DNA from: Cryptomeria japonica | Taxonomy: Eukaryota; Streptophyta; Pinopsida; Cupressales; Cupressaceae | DNA: 64,000 nt | Assembly: GCF_030272615.1 (NCBI RefSeq) | Contig: NC_081405.1 | Coordinates: forward strand, 24,783,272-24,847,271 | Direction: 5' to 3' | Part shown: positions 1 through 12,100 of the stretch, one piece after another | Numbering within the stretch: position 1 is the first letter of the stretch | Layout of the letters: each line of letters starts with the position of its first letter | Translations under genes and position numbers: made by a program | The notes under the pieces: generated by a model | The model's database searches: none | What the model was told of the DNA's origin: nothing | The model's input: the letters and a program-made list of their open reading frames with translations, nothing else

Positions 1-712
1 TACATCCTCAAGGGTGACTGTCATCTCACCCATCAGCAAATGAAATGTACATGTCTCGGAGTGCCATCTCTCCGCCAGCACAGTCAATAGTCCCATGTTC
101 GCCTGAAACTTAGGCACATACAACACATGTCTCAATCCCATAGCCTCGATCGCAGCTCGCTCCTCGACTGTCAGCTCAGGTCGCAATCTTTGAGTCGATG
201 GGAATCTCTCCCATGACTCCAGCATAGGCAAATACTCCTGCAGTCACACAAATCAATCATCTCAGTCCTAGTGACACTCACTGTTCATCACAAAGTGTTG
301 CTTCTATCCTAGTGGTACTCCCTGTTCATCACAAAGTACTACGTGTGTGACACTCACTGTTCATCACAAAATGTTACTCACATTTGCACTCACTGTTCAT
401 CACAAAGTGCCTTGATTTATCCTAGTCTTCCCTAGAGGACCTGCTTGTGTGTATCCTCTCAGCAGCTTATCCAATCGACAGCGTATGTTCATCACAGAAC
501 TGTCGATTTGACCTAGAAGACACAAATTCACATTTTTGGACACAAACACATTTTCCTGACATAAACGTGCATTTATTACATTACCTAGTATGCATTAATG
601 ACAACAATAAATGCATCAAAGTACAAGGAGGTTTTGTGGTACTTACCGGCTCTCCTGCCTCTGCTGGCCTCTGGAATCGGCGAACACAGTCGAATTTATG
701 AATGAAGACCAT
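1..712 (-). CDS. Antisense plant-mobile-domain gene of a Tat-like element, 5' part, two exons
   Basis: Minus-strand gene running off the left edge. Exon 1 (712-647) starts at an ATG and encodes 22 codons ending at a GTAAGT donor. Exon 2 starts at 237 after a TGACTGCAG acceptor and stays open for 79 codons to position 1. It contains the plant mobile domain (PMD, aminotransferase-like) signature: LLTVLAERWHSET, then TFHLLMGEMTVTLEDV. The matching gene at 31326-29069 has the same exon-intron layout, which supports the splice calls. The gene lies antisense just upstream of the polypurine tract and LTR of a gypsy-like element, as extra ORFs do in the Tat lineage. The PMD's biochemical role is not established. 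No stop is seen in this copy, so it may be intact beyond the window. Confidence 0.65.
275..409. repeat. Short repeats inside the antisense gene's intron
   Basis: Four copies of a unit close to CACTCACTGTTCATCACAA lie at about 275, 316, 351 and 387, separated by unrelated spacers of 10-20 bases. They fall entirely inside the intron 646-238 of the antisense mobile-domain gene. The comparable intron of the copy at 31248-30868 has its own, different repeats. Confidence 0.55.
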
Positions 713-1037
713 CACTGCTGACTGCTACTGCTCAATTTTTGCTCTGCACGCTGCTCTCATGGATGTGTAGATGACAATGAGGATGTATTTCCCTCATGGT
801 CTATCTTATAGACTGCCCTAGCCCTCGTTTCCCGAGTCAGTCTTCTTTATCCCGTGACTCTGTCACTTTATCTGGTTAGTCCATTCTATCCCTATCTTTC
901 TTATCGAGAGATTATCTGCGATCTTTTCAGACATTTTCATCAAATCTCTCGAGGGGGCATATCATTCCCATCTTGGGGCAACTCTGTATCAGTTCATCTT
1001 ATCTTCTTTGAAACAACGCGACAAGCTGCATTGTCTC

Positions 1038-1051
1038 AAAGAGGGGCAAAA
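1038..1051 (+). promoter_or_regulatory. Polypurine tract of the left-edge gypsy-like element
   Basis: AAAGAGGGGCAAAA directly precedes an LTR-type TGTAGACA start. The same tract precedes the 3' LTR at 31700, so this is the plus-strand primer of a plus-oriented element whose body lies to the left of the window. Confidence 0.65.
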
Positions 1052-1835
1052 TGTAGACACCCAAAATTGTCATGTCTAATTAAATAAATATTTTATTTAT
1101 TTAATTATCTAAGCTTAATTCTTCTATTAATTAAATAAATCTTTATTTATTTAATTAATTCATTTATCCTCTTCTAGCCTTATTTCTCATTTAAATAAAT
1201 ACATTTATTTATTTAAATTATCCTTTTCCTAAATTAAATAAATATCTTATTTATTTAATTGATCCCACTTCTTCTATTAATTAAATAAATCTTTATTTAT
1301 TTAATTAATTCATTAACCTTTTCTACTCATGACACATGTCATTCATCTCTTAATTCATACACTACCTACCCCTTTCATTATTTTATTATTTCTTTTACCT
1401 ACCCTCTAATCATAGCCGACCTCCTTTTACACCTCTCAATCTTATCCCTCCATTTCATATAGTGTCTTCTATATAAGGAGATGCTTCCTTCATTATCAAA
1501 CCCTAATCGTTCTATGCATTCTAATCATCTTTTATGCACTTGACTACACTACGATCCTACTAGCAACCACATTTCGTTCTTTGTTGAGCTCTTGTGCACA
1601 CATAAAATCTGAGAGCAAATATATCAAGCAAGATCAATGGAGATAGGAAGAATGGAGATTCAAACCCTATTGGACATGTGATGGTATAATCTTTGTGATT
1701 TCGTTTGATTTGCATTGTCTTAGGTAATCTTCATATGTTATGGTGGATCTTTGTTGTTGTTAGGCTAGGGTTTTGTGGTTGAATCATTTAGCCTTTCAAT
1801 ATTGTTATTATTGTTATCCATTTTCACCATATACA
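1052..1835 (+). repeat. 3' LTR of a Tat-like gypsy element
   Basis: Starts TGTAGACA after the polypurine tract and appears to end TATACA at 1835. The start matches the LTR of the gypsy element at 14378-33135 (TGTAGACA...TCTACA). Inside are five AT-rich palindromes between 1077 and 1310, a TATA-like CTATATAAGG near 1470, and a leader-like region after it. The right end is inferred from the CA dinucleotide and from the abrupt start of an unrelated inverted repeat at 1836, so it is less certain than the left end. Confidence 0.6.
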
Positions 1836-2306
1836 CTTATCAATCTACTAATATACTTTCAATAATCTTGAACTTATCAAGGCCAAAGAAAGAACTATTA
1901 ATAACTCTACTCTCAAGTTCATAACATTCAACAAAATTAAAAACTTTATCAATGATTAGTTAGTGAGTTTGTCTATTGTTTAGTTAGTGAGTTTGTCTAT
2001 TTACAAGCCCAATTAACAATATATACACATATAGTTGATCCACATGTACACCTTTGAGTATAAATATATTATAAACTTACACCTATGTATGGGTGTACTT
2101 ATATATTTATAACTATAGTTACACTCAGTGTACACAAATGTACATAAATGTATATAGCATTGTAAATAGACAAACTCACTAACTAATCATTGATAAAGTT
2201 TTTTATTTTGTTGAATGTTATGAACTTGAGAGTAGAGTTATTAATAGTTCTTTCTTTGGCCTTGATAAGTTCAAGATTCTTGAAAGTATATTAGTAGATT
2301 GATAAG
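1836..2306. mobile_element. Foldback element with about 146-bp inverted arms
   Basis: The left arm (1836-2005) and right arm (2161-2306) are reverse complements with about two mismatches over 146 positions. The left arm also carries a 24-bp tandem duplication near its inner end (TAGTTAGTGAGTTTGTCTAT repeated). The 155-bp centre is AT-rich with no ORF. This is typical of a non-autonomous terminal-inverted-repeat element (MITE or foldback). No matching target duplication flanks the visible ends, probably because the left arm is cut by the LTR element that ends at 1835. Confidence 0.75.
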
Positions 2307-4480
2307 AATGGGTTTTATAATAGTGACATAATTTATTAAGCCATGTTTGAAGCTTGTATAATGACCATAGTATTCATGCAAAACTTGTGTAGAATTATGC
2401 ATTTAGTGATTGTTTCTTAACCTATAGTAACAATACTTACACAAGTCAATTTCAAAAACCAAAAGACAACTAGGCCTTAATTTATTTTAGAATTGAATAA
2501 AGTAAATTACAAACACTCTTTAAAATAGTACATCACTACATCATACTTTCAAGTATAGGAATTTTTGTTATGAACTAATATGACAAAGAATTCAATTAAT
2601 TTATAATTTAATTATAAAGTTACTAGGTGCATAAATAGGTTCTGTTATGGTAACTAAAGAAATTGCTTTGGTCAAATTTGTATATTTGACACTACAAAAT
2701 ATTCATTATTGTTCAATCAATTATACAAAGTTCTAATTAGTTTGAAATATATAACTGAACATGTTTGTGAGAATAAGAAGAATTATGGTGCTTTAATTTT
2801 GATTTAGGTTGTTTGAGCCTACTAAGACATCTACAAGGGACTAGTCTCGCCTCAACTCGCCCCATCATGACCCCAACTTGGCAAAAAATATAAGCCCAAG
2901 GCAAGGCCTTGTGAGAATCGTTGGGTTGAGATGCGGGGATACCCAGGTGCAATACCAAAAAAAAATGATTTAATGCTTTTTGTTCATGGTCATGTTATGA
3001 TTTATTATTACCTAATAATGTGATTATTTGATGAGTAGTTACATGTAGAGAGAGATTTAACAATGATTTTATGTTTGATGTTGGAAAATCTACATGTTAA
3101 TCTTTATTTGTATGTGTTTTATATTATACTAATGCAACGTTGAACTTGTATGTTGCATTGTTTGAGATCTATGAGTGTTGTACACTTCTTTTGTGTTATC
3201 CATACCTAATGGCTGCATAAATAACTTAGACGTGGGCTTCCTATATCCTCACATCTTTCAATGTCCATGCAGATTCAGTCAGTTGGCCTTTTTTGGTCAC
3301 TTGATGCATTGGTATGTTTGTCACTATGAGGTAGATATGTTTAGAGTACTTGGTATAGTTGCATTATGAGAGCTATAGCTATTGACTATGGTGGCATCAA
3401 AGGCTCTAGATCACAGTTTAGTGGAAGCTTTATGTGGTTACATCATTAGTTTTATCTTCTTGTTGTAATTGTGTTCTTTGATTTTGTGATGATCATGGGT
3501 GATCTTCAGTTAAGCTTATCATGATGCCATTAGTAACTCGGTATTAGTAATGTAGGTTTGTCAATTTGAAAAATGATCCTTATTTTAAATGATAGATTTT
3601 ATTGTGCTATGGTGGACTCTTAATTACCCATTGGAGTTTTTCATGACACAAGTGCTATTGGGAAAAAAATTATTTGTTGGGGAAATGATCTTATGTTGAG
3701 ATGTAATTCTTGATGTTATGGTGTGTTCCTAGATTCTATATTGATCATGTAGAGAGAGCTTTAATGGTGATTTGAGGCAATCTTCTAATATTGAGTATAG
3801 TGGTCATTTTACCATGTGATATTTTGGATATTATAGTGATGGCATGTGATGGTTGATTGGGTGCTCGTGAATATTGGATAGACTTGGAAAAGGTTGGAGA
3901 TCTCTAATTTTTAGAGATTGTGTGCTCGAATTGTGGCTCTTGATGATGTTTCAATTAAAAGATAAATGAGCCTTTAATTCGAGTTGGATGTGAGTTTTGC
4001 ATGGACTTGATGAGGAGATTGTTTGTGCATAGAGAATTCTCATTCCCCACTCCTAGTCCACTTGGTAGAAAATGATTTGATAGGTATCTCCCACCTTGTT
4101 TATCAAATGTATTTTATTTTGTGATTTGTCTTCTCGTAGGAATAAGTCTTGACTTGTAGATGACGATTTTGGAGAGCTGGTTTGAGGAGTATTATGCTAG
4201 TGTAACGGTTGAAGTAATTAGAGATATATTTTAATTGTATTCTTTCAAATTGGGAAAAAAAACTCCTATGCCAGGTTCAGAGTAATAAATAATGTTTTGG
4301 ATTAGCTTGAAAGTTGAGATTTGTATGGTTGTAAAATATGCTCCTACTAAATCTTGAGGTAAAATTAGGAATTGTTTAGGATATAATTTCACCCTAAATT
4401 CCATGAAGGGGATATATGTATGGAGGTAAAAGAGAAAGTGCACATTCTCGTAGTTTTTCATCATCCTCAAAGACAAGTGG
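2307..4480. other. No gene recognised
   Basis: AT-rich DNA with no long reading frame. The first bases may be the outer continuation of the right arm of the foldback element. A more GC-rich block near 2815-2950 looks like a repeat fragment on the minus strand but I could not assign it. Nothing else is supportable. Confidence 0.4.
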
Positions 4481-4513
4481 AGTAGAAGCAAAAGACCAAA
4501 ACCAATAACATCA

Positions 4514-5318
4514 AGATATTGTGACCATTGTGTGAAAAATGATCGTAAGAAAGACCTTTATTGGAAGATGCATCCTAAAAGGTGCCCTTATAAGTATTGT
4601 AAAAAGGGTAAGAAAAATACTAATATTTCTATTGAAAAATATAAAAAGATTAAGTTAGAACCTAATTCCAGGATTTTCTTACACTAGTAGAGAACTAGGT
4701 TTGTTAGCAAAAGAAGCATTGTTTAACATTAAGATCAATGTAACTGTTGTTAGTGTTGATGGATTATTTGATTCATGTTCTCAAACTAACATAATTGCTC
4801 AATTATTCCTCACCCTTTGGTCGAGTGGCCTTACATTACCTCCTCGAGCTTCGATCTTGGGTGGGGGGGGCTACTATTCTATGGTAGGGGTGACCCCTAT
4901 TATTCTATGGTAGGAGGAGATAGTTGGTCGGCACTAGCTTACATTGGCAATGGATAGAGTATTTGACGTTTGAAACATCAAAGTGGGATGGGATCCAACT
5001 ATATAAGGAGGGGGTGGGGGTGGGAGAAAACTAATGGGCTTCGAGTATTTGGTGAATAAGATTGACCTTCAAACTATTCAATGCCCCAAGCCTCAAAAGT
5101 TAGTTTTTGTCATTGAGGGTGTTGGTATCATAATTAGCAAGCGATGAGAATTTATATTCTCAATTGTTTCTAACGTTGTTGATGAATTGGTAGTAGATGA
5201 TGCACTTTAATATGTTGTGGAGTTGTAGTTGGTAGCCCCTACTTATATGATCAAAAAGTAATCTTTTGTAGGAGAAAGTAAATATCAAGTCATTAAAAAC
5301 AACAAGTCATTTAATTGT
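4514..5318 (+). pseudogene. Decayed gypsy-like gag/protease remnant
   Basis: From 4514 a frame reads RYCDHCVKNDRKKDLYWKMHP, which fits a Gag CCHC zinc knuckle followed by the usual W-K-x-H-P motif, but the His is now Arg and the last Cys is Tyr. After a stop, 4701-4830 resembles a retroelement protease region (FDSCSQTNI in place of a D-S/T-G motif). From about 5085 a stretch reading FSIVSNVVDELVVDD and then APTYMIKK resembles the post-protease region of plant gypsy elements. Several stops and frameshifts separate these blocks. The identity rests on patchy similarity, so only 'degraded retroelement' is safe. Confidence 0.4.
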
Positions 5319-5884
5319 ATTCTTAGCATAGTAAAGAATAGTATATAAAGGACCTAAATCTTCATGGCAATATAGAGTTGTAGCATAAGAGTCCTTCGTT
5401 TCAAGAAACCAAAGTTGAACAAGTTTATCCATGATCAAGCAACACTTTTGCATGACATGGACAATTTGAGAAAGGACCAAGTTTTGGCTTATGTTTTTTT
5501 TGTGGTGCAAGGTTAGGTGGTGTGTCTTTAACTAAAAGGTTCTTCCATATTGTTAAGCCTCTAAGAAAACTTGTGGGAGCCATGAGTAAGACTTTGGGGA
5601 ACAAAAGCCTCTATGTTAATTAAGGAGGTGTGATCTAAAAAGGATGTAGTTTTTTAATTTCTTAGCATGTTTTGGTATGGTGGACATATCTTGTATACTA
5701 GAGAAAGTTCAAGGTGGTATTGAATAGCCATTTACGAGAAAATGCTAAAAAAAATAAAAAAAATTTGTCTATGTTGGTGAAAATGTCATTAAATATAAAC
5801 ATTTTGACGAATTTGTCATATATTGTGACTAATTCACCACAACCACAATGGATGTAAAAACCCTCTAGCAAATGTGGTATATTC
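5319..5884. other. No gene recognised
   Basis: AT-rich sequence following the gag/protease remnant; it may be further decayed element body, but no motif can be defended. Confidence 0.35.
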
Positions 5885-6340
5885 ATCATGATGTTGCAAT
5901 ACACTATTTTTTACCTTTTTGGCCTATGTTTTCAATATGTTCAACTTCCCACCATGTTCAAAAATCTATTTATAGTCCTTATGGGAATTAGCAATTTAAA
6001 TGCATTTGTATTTTGTTATATCAACAAAGGGCCGAAGCCAAGAGTATTATATATTATATATTATATATTAATTTAAATGCATTGTTAAAGGTTGTGTGCA
6101 TCCAATGATGTTCTTAGCATGTGTTCTCAATATGTTCAGCTTTCAAATATGTTCATTAATCTACTTATGGGAATTAGAAAGTTAGATACATTGTTAAAGA
6201 TTGTGTGGCATCAAATGATATTCCAATCCTCCTTTCTTTACCTTCTCGACGTGCATCGTCAAATCTGTTCAACTTCCAAATATGTTCATATATCTATTTA
6301 TAGTCCTTATCGGAATTAACAGTTTAGAGGAATTGCTAAA
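5885..6340 (+). repeat. Three degenerate tandem units
   Basis: Three diverged copies of a unit containing CAATATGTTCAACTT, then AATCTATTTATAGTCCTTAT, then GGAATTA and an ATTGTTAAAGGTTGTG tail begin near 5932, 6128 and 6255. Spacing is irregular (about 195 and 127 bp). A short TATTATATAT microsatellite sits between the first two units near 6047-6070. The small frames here are by-products of the repeat. Confidence 0.55.
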
Positions 6341-6999
6341 GGTTGTAGTTTAAGGATTTTGTAGGAGCTTTCTAAGTTTTTGTAACTCTTCACAACAAGG
6401 AGAGTAGGGAAAGCGTGTCTCGGAGAGTTTGTGAGGTTTTGGAGCTATTCTTAGTGTGATAAAGCTTTGAGTTGCAAGCCCAAGAGCTGCCACCTCTTTG
6501 TATTGGCATTTTGAAGTACTCAATGTGATTGTGCTCACATTTTTCAGCTCAAGTTTTTCTCCACAAGAGGTTCATCTAGGATAAGTTATCTTCTTTCATG
6601 GTGTTGCTCTCTATTTTGTTTCTTTTCCTTGCACATGTTATGCTACTTGATTTTAGTCATATTTCTCTCTAAGAATTGTAATTTTGTTTTGATTAGTAAA
6701 GCAGTGTTAACTAGGGCGTTGACCCTTAACATAATAAAAAACTATCAACAGAAAATGAGCAACATCAAGAGAAATGATGTTGGCAAAAAGAACAACAACC
6801 AAAAGGCAATTAGAAACAAACACAATCAGACAAGCAAGGCATCCTATCCAACCAGAGAATAAAAAAGACCCCACTCAAGGGGGGGAAGAAACATCCAAAC
6901 CCCAATGAGGGGGTATTTGGGACAGGGGAGAAGACTTCTCCTTCCGCCTATGAGCAACCACAATCTAGGCGATGTTGTCATTAGGTCCATCAAAAGAGA

Positions 7000-7902
7000 G
7001 ATCAACCGAAAGGGACCCCGCAGGGTTCAAATAGTGGTGTCAACAGAGTGCTACAACAGAATAACAGGAGGCTACTGTAGAGCAGCATCATGTTGTGACG
7101 AAACAATAGTAGCAAAAGTAAATCCAGTGGCAGAAGAACGTGGCTATAGAATAGGAGAAGTAGAAGTGGGGACCTCAGGAGATGAGGCCACAAAAGGAGT
7201 AACAAGAGCATCAGTAGTCGTGAGGGGCACAACATCAACATCATCCTCAAGAGAGGAGCCAGCAAACGCAGAGTCAAGAGAATTGATTGTTAAGTGATCA
7301 GTAGTAGCATTCTTCCACCAAGTAGAAACACCTTTGTGGTGAGAAAAAGAGTAGTCTGAAGCAAGATGACCCGTAGAGAAGCATCTCCTGCAGCAGAAGG
7401 GGAGGACTTTAAAATCCAATAGTTGTGACCAAGGCCTATCCCCCACCATAAGAACCACATCTCCCGAGAGAGAAGAGGAGATGTCAATGTCCACAAGAAT
7501 GTGGGCAAAGGTAGTGTGGTCCATTGAGGACGTAGCTTCATCAACCTTCAAGAAATGACCAATAAAGTTCTCGGTAGCCTCATAACAAGAGTGCTCCAAA
7601 AAATGAAGAGGGAGATTGATAATTCAGACCCAAACTGGACACACATTAAGTGGTTCAGTGAGAGGGTTAAAAGAAGTTGTCCAAGGCTTAACAGAGAGGG
7701 AGTGCAATCCCCAAGCCCACAACATGCCCAAAACCAAATCCCAATCAGCGAAAGATATGAAGGAAGCAACAACAAAAACCTTTAGCATAGGGGAAAAGCT
7801 CAATATTGTGACCAACCAAAGGCCGCCAAGAGTCACTTACCCAACAATGAAGGTCCGCTAGAGAAGGTCAAGGCCCAGAGAATCTACAAACAGGAGCACA
7901 AC
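7000..7902 (-). pseudogene. LINE ORF1, DUF4283 domain and zinc knuckle
   Basis: ORF1 proteins of plant L1-type LINEs bind the element RNA. The frame from about 7836 to 7624 contains KPWTTSFNPLTEPLNVCPVW, the DUF4283 core. A frameshift near 7600 moves to the frame 7599-7144, which has VDEATSSMDHTTFAHILVDI and a zinc knuckle at 7392-7351 (CRRCFSTGHLASDY). The last Cys of the knuckle is Tyr. The frame ends at 7144, followed by many stops. With the knuckle broken and the frame shifted, the protein cannot be functional. Plus-strand Leu- or Arg-rich frames here are shadows. Confidence 0.7.
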
Positions 7903-8848
7903 TGTGATGGTGGGAAAATGATGAGTGATAGATCAAGAGGAAAACTAACCCTTTCCCTCAAAGAGAGATGAGAGTTTCACTATTGATTATCCTTCAAGCA
8001 TGTTTCACCATTACATTAAGGAGATAAGGGGTAATTCACTAGATCTAATCTCCACACAAAGATGATAGATTGAATTCTGAATGAATTAAGGATATTATGA
8101 TGATCCCCTTATTCCCTTTATTTGATTTGAAATGGAAATTGATTGAATTATGTAGTGCAAAAGTGACAAAGAATCAATTATAACTTGAGATCCGAATATG
8201 GGATGAAGCTGTGCACCTGGATTTGGCAGTAAAATGTCGAGACAAAGTCGCCCTGCAAATTTGGCAAAAATTTGTCCAGACCATGGCAAGAATGTACACG
8301 GTCCTCCGAAAAAATTGTGAGATGAAAAGGATTTTTTCGCCTCTGCAAATGAAGCCCGGATTCGAAAGTACAATTGCGCACCTGCAACCTACACACAGAA
8401 AAGAGAGGGAAATGTGTTGGGATTAGAGGTTTGCTTTTAGGTCAAACCCCAGTTTTGGAATTAACCAAGTAATGAAAGAAAGTACTTGCAAGTAGATGTA
8501 AATGAAAGACTGAATTGTAAATCACCTCAAGGGAGGTTGTAGTAGCAATGTTGATAGAAATGCTTGTGTGGAATTGTATGTTGAAATCAATCTCCTCTTC
8601 AATGGTTGAATCCTTGACTTTAATGCAACATCTAGCCTTGAAGGGAGATTTGAGAATGCTCAATGCTAGAAAAGAATGCTTGAATGTTTGAATGCTCTTG
8701 AATGTTTGATCGCTTATGCAACATGACCTTATCAAAATTCCACTTATTGAACTTATGCAAATGAGAGGAAGCATGCCCCTTAAATACATGTTTGAAGGAT
8801 TTGAATTTTGTCACGAGGCGACATCGGAGAGATTTCCCACTCACTGCA
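7903..8848 (-). repeat. Probable solo LTR inserted in the LINE
   Basis: A 946-bp block starts TGTGATGG and ends CACTGCA, flanked on both sides by CAAC (7899-7902 and 8849-8852), a 4-bp target duplication. Removing it rejoins LINE ORF1. No pol or gag is present. In the minus direction it has an LTR-like arrangement with a leader-like stretch. The orientation is inferred and the element family is not identified. Confidence 0.55.
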
Positions 8849-8852
8849 CAAC

Positions 8853-9152
8853 CCACAATGCTTGTACTAGAAAGGTCCTACCCCAAAATAGGGCAGGGAC
8901 AGGGGCACCTTTCTCCAGGGCAGAGTGTAGATAGAGTGATGCGGAGGCCAAGGAAGAAGTAGTTTTCACAAGCCAAGCACTCTTTGGTCTCCGATCAGGC
9001 TAGAGGATTCCAGTTCACATGCATGAGGACCCTAATGTTGTCCACGACATCCTGCCCACAAACCACCATAGGGGAGGATTTAGCGCAGGGAAGAGGACGA
9101 ACCCCTTCGAGGGTTGGACGAAAGATCTAGCCACACAAGCAAAGCTATGCTT
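8853..9152 (-). pseudogene. LINE ORF1, middle segment
   Basis: The minus-strand reading from 9152 gives HSFACVARSFVQPSKGF, which continues the N-terminal part of ORF1 across the inserted element, followed by a stretch of about 80 codons with stops. It leads into the DUF4283 block beyond the solo LTR. Its only value is as evidence that both insertions landed in one LINE. Confidence 0.55.
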
Positions 9153-12100
9153 TGTTGGTTAACAGATTTGTCACATAACTCTATATTCTCACGCCCACGG
9201 AGATGAAAAATGTAACCATAGTTGAACCAATCTAACAAAATATGAACTGACTAATTCTCTATTTATTTTACAAGGTGGCAGCTACCTTCTAATGATTTTC
9301 AATGAATAAACAAACAACTTGTATTCTTTTAACCAGAAAGCAAATAAGGAAAGAGCTTTTAACGAGAAAGCTTTATAAAGGCATTCACAAACTAACTACT
9401 ATTTTTAGGATTTTCCAGATTATAAAATAAAGCCACTATGAAACACCATTCACAGATAATATTCCATAGCAATTGAAATTTCAAATCATCTACCACTTCA
9501 ACATAAAGTCTCCAATTGATATCCATTTCAAAGAACAAAAAAGCATCCACACACCATAGTTCAAATATTACAAATATTTGAAAGCCACCAGTAGTTCTTC
9601 TATATCAAAATAGTAGATAACTACATGCATAAACGTTTTGTTCTAATGAGAAAAACAAAATTTGTCCAAAAGATCCTAATTAGAAACACAGTCCAGATAT
9701 TTAAAACATGAAGGGTAACAGTTTCTTGAAGAAAATTTTTTAGGCCTCCCAGCCAGCCAATGATCAAGAAAAATAATTAAAATATAAAACAAGAAACCGC
9801 CACCGCCTATTCAACTTATGGTTCTCCATCTTCAACAATATCCACCTCTTGTTCAACACATGCCACCTCTTGAGCTTTGGTCCTTTGCCTGTATTCATGG
9901 TACCTGTTCATAGTTGGCTCCATATTCAAAGTCCTTTGGTACAGTAGTGATCTGCAGCCTTGTCCTCCACTTTGCAACCAACCCATCGGTAGCCTCTATA
10001 TTCTTGTGCATTTCATCAATCTCAGATTCAAAAGTAGAGGTGTGAATTTGTAGGTGACCTAGCACTTTAAAGAATTCCAAGGATATGCTTTGAGGGTCCC
10101 TAACATTTCTCTGATAATTATCCTTGAATTGGCGTATCATTTCACTAAGTTCCAATATATTCTCTTCGAAACTATCCATGAGATGATCGTCCAAAGCATA
10201 GAGATTTTCTTTAATTTTCAGTAAGTCGCTTAGGTAATGTCTCAAGGCATTATCAATATCATCAATATAGTCACTATAGATTTTCTCCTTCCAATCTAGT
10301 GCATCATGCCAAATAGGATTAGCCTCCCTAGGATGTTCAACTATTTTCTCGATGGTCAATATGGCATGGCCCAATGACAAGAGCTCTGTGACTTCCCTTG
10401 TGAGCAGAAAAATACTCCTATGTTCTTTTCTGACCTGTTGCAGTTCTATTAACAATTCCTTTCTTTTGTTCCATATATTTACATACAGCATTTTAAACTT
10501 AGTGAAATAACCTACACCAACACCATACATTTCATCGATCCAGTCAATGACAACTTTGGCATACCCCAAGTTACCTTTGACTTTCCTCACTGTGTCTGGA
10601 TCAATCCCTTGCACCTACGAACTTGAAGATTCTCTAGCAATAGGATTTATAAAAGATGAAATGAAATCCTTCAAAGATTGCACCTAAGATTGGAGCTCAA
10701 GATTATTCTTCTTTTGCTCCTGTGATATTTTGATCAACGCATGAACAAAGAAGTCGGCATGATAGACATCCCCTTCTAAAGTAGAGGGTCCCATATCCAC
10801 ATGGCTGATCTTATAATCCTTCTTAGTTGCATTACTTGCATCCACATTCCCAACAGGATCAGCAATTTCTAGGATTTGGTGGCTAGAAGCATAATCAGAG
10901 ACAATTCGAGACACCCGTTTAGCCTTCTTAGGCTTACGAGAACTTTGCAATAACAATGCAACTGTGTCAACTTCAGTGGAGATAGGAGTGGAAACCTTAC
11001 TTTTCTTTTCAACCTTTGTTTTCAGCCAAGCTGGAGAGGTTATCATAGTTTTTGATTCTTTATTGGTAACACCAGGGGTACTTCGCACAGGAGAGGAAGG
11101 GATTTCAAGCATACCAAAGAAAGATTAGTCATCAATGATTTTCTGATATATACCCTCAGAATCAGAGAGGCGATTTTCCTTTGAGCAGTGTAGCTCGGTC
11201 ATCTTGTTCACAAGTGGTTTTTAGTCGAGCAGTGGTCTCTTCCAGCTTTTCTCCATCATTGTCTGACTGAGATTTTCTGCTCAACGGCCTATCTGTAGAA
11301 TGGGTTGCTAGTGTTTGAACAGGAGAGGAAGAAACTGTTCCATGCTCTTTGCGTGATGATGACTTCTGACTTTGGGAAGAGTTGGCATGTTGTCTCCATT
11401 TACCATTCAACCAGTCAGATGTTCTCCTTAACACTGGAGCAGTACGAATCATCAGGTCTGAAACTTCCTCCTCTAGACCAATCAACCTCCAAATAAACTA
11501 TATTAGCAACAGTATGATATTTTGGGTCGATGATGACCTCATCCTTGATAACATCATCCGGGACATTGAAAGAAACACCAAGGGTATGTATCTGTTGCAA
11601 AGAGAGCCTCATATAGCTCCTTCTGAACACTTTAACATCATCTAAACAATCTTCACAAAAATCTTCAAGCTCAAGACGATGCATGTAACCTTTAGATCCA
11701 TACAGATGGTACCTTACATATCCTTTACTGTCAAAGTTGATCTCTAGCTGGTAAGGATGAAAAGTGAAACTTCTCTAGAAGTGTCCCCACTACCTTGGCA
11801 GCACCATTAGTTTTACAACAAAAGATATTGGTGGACAATGGAAAAGGGTATCCCCACTTTCCCATATTTAAATATTTTACATTTACTACAGACATTTGGC
11901 AGCAAACTTCTAAAAACGCAATATAATCAAAGGGAAAACGGGGCAGTTTCATTGGCTATTTCTCAAAACCCCCAATTCTAAGATATGAGAATCAATCGAA
12001 TTGGGTGTAAAAGCTTCCAAACTTCATCACAAAGTTAGTTGAAACACGAGAAAATTGTAAGCCAGGGTTTCCTTCCAATTTTCTGACTAGACCCATTGAG

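Noticed and set aside
7002-7277. Leu-rich minus-strand frame and the matching plus-strand frame 6905-7297
   Set aside because: These are shadows of the decayed LINE ORF1 region; the amino-acid composition reflects repeated codon-like bases in another frame.
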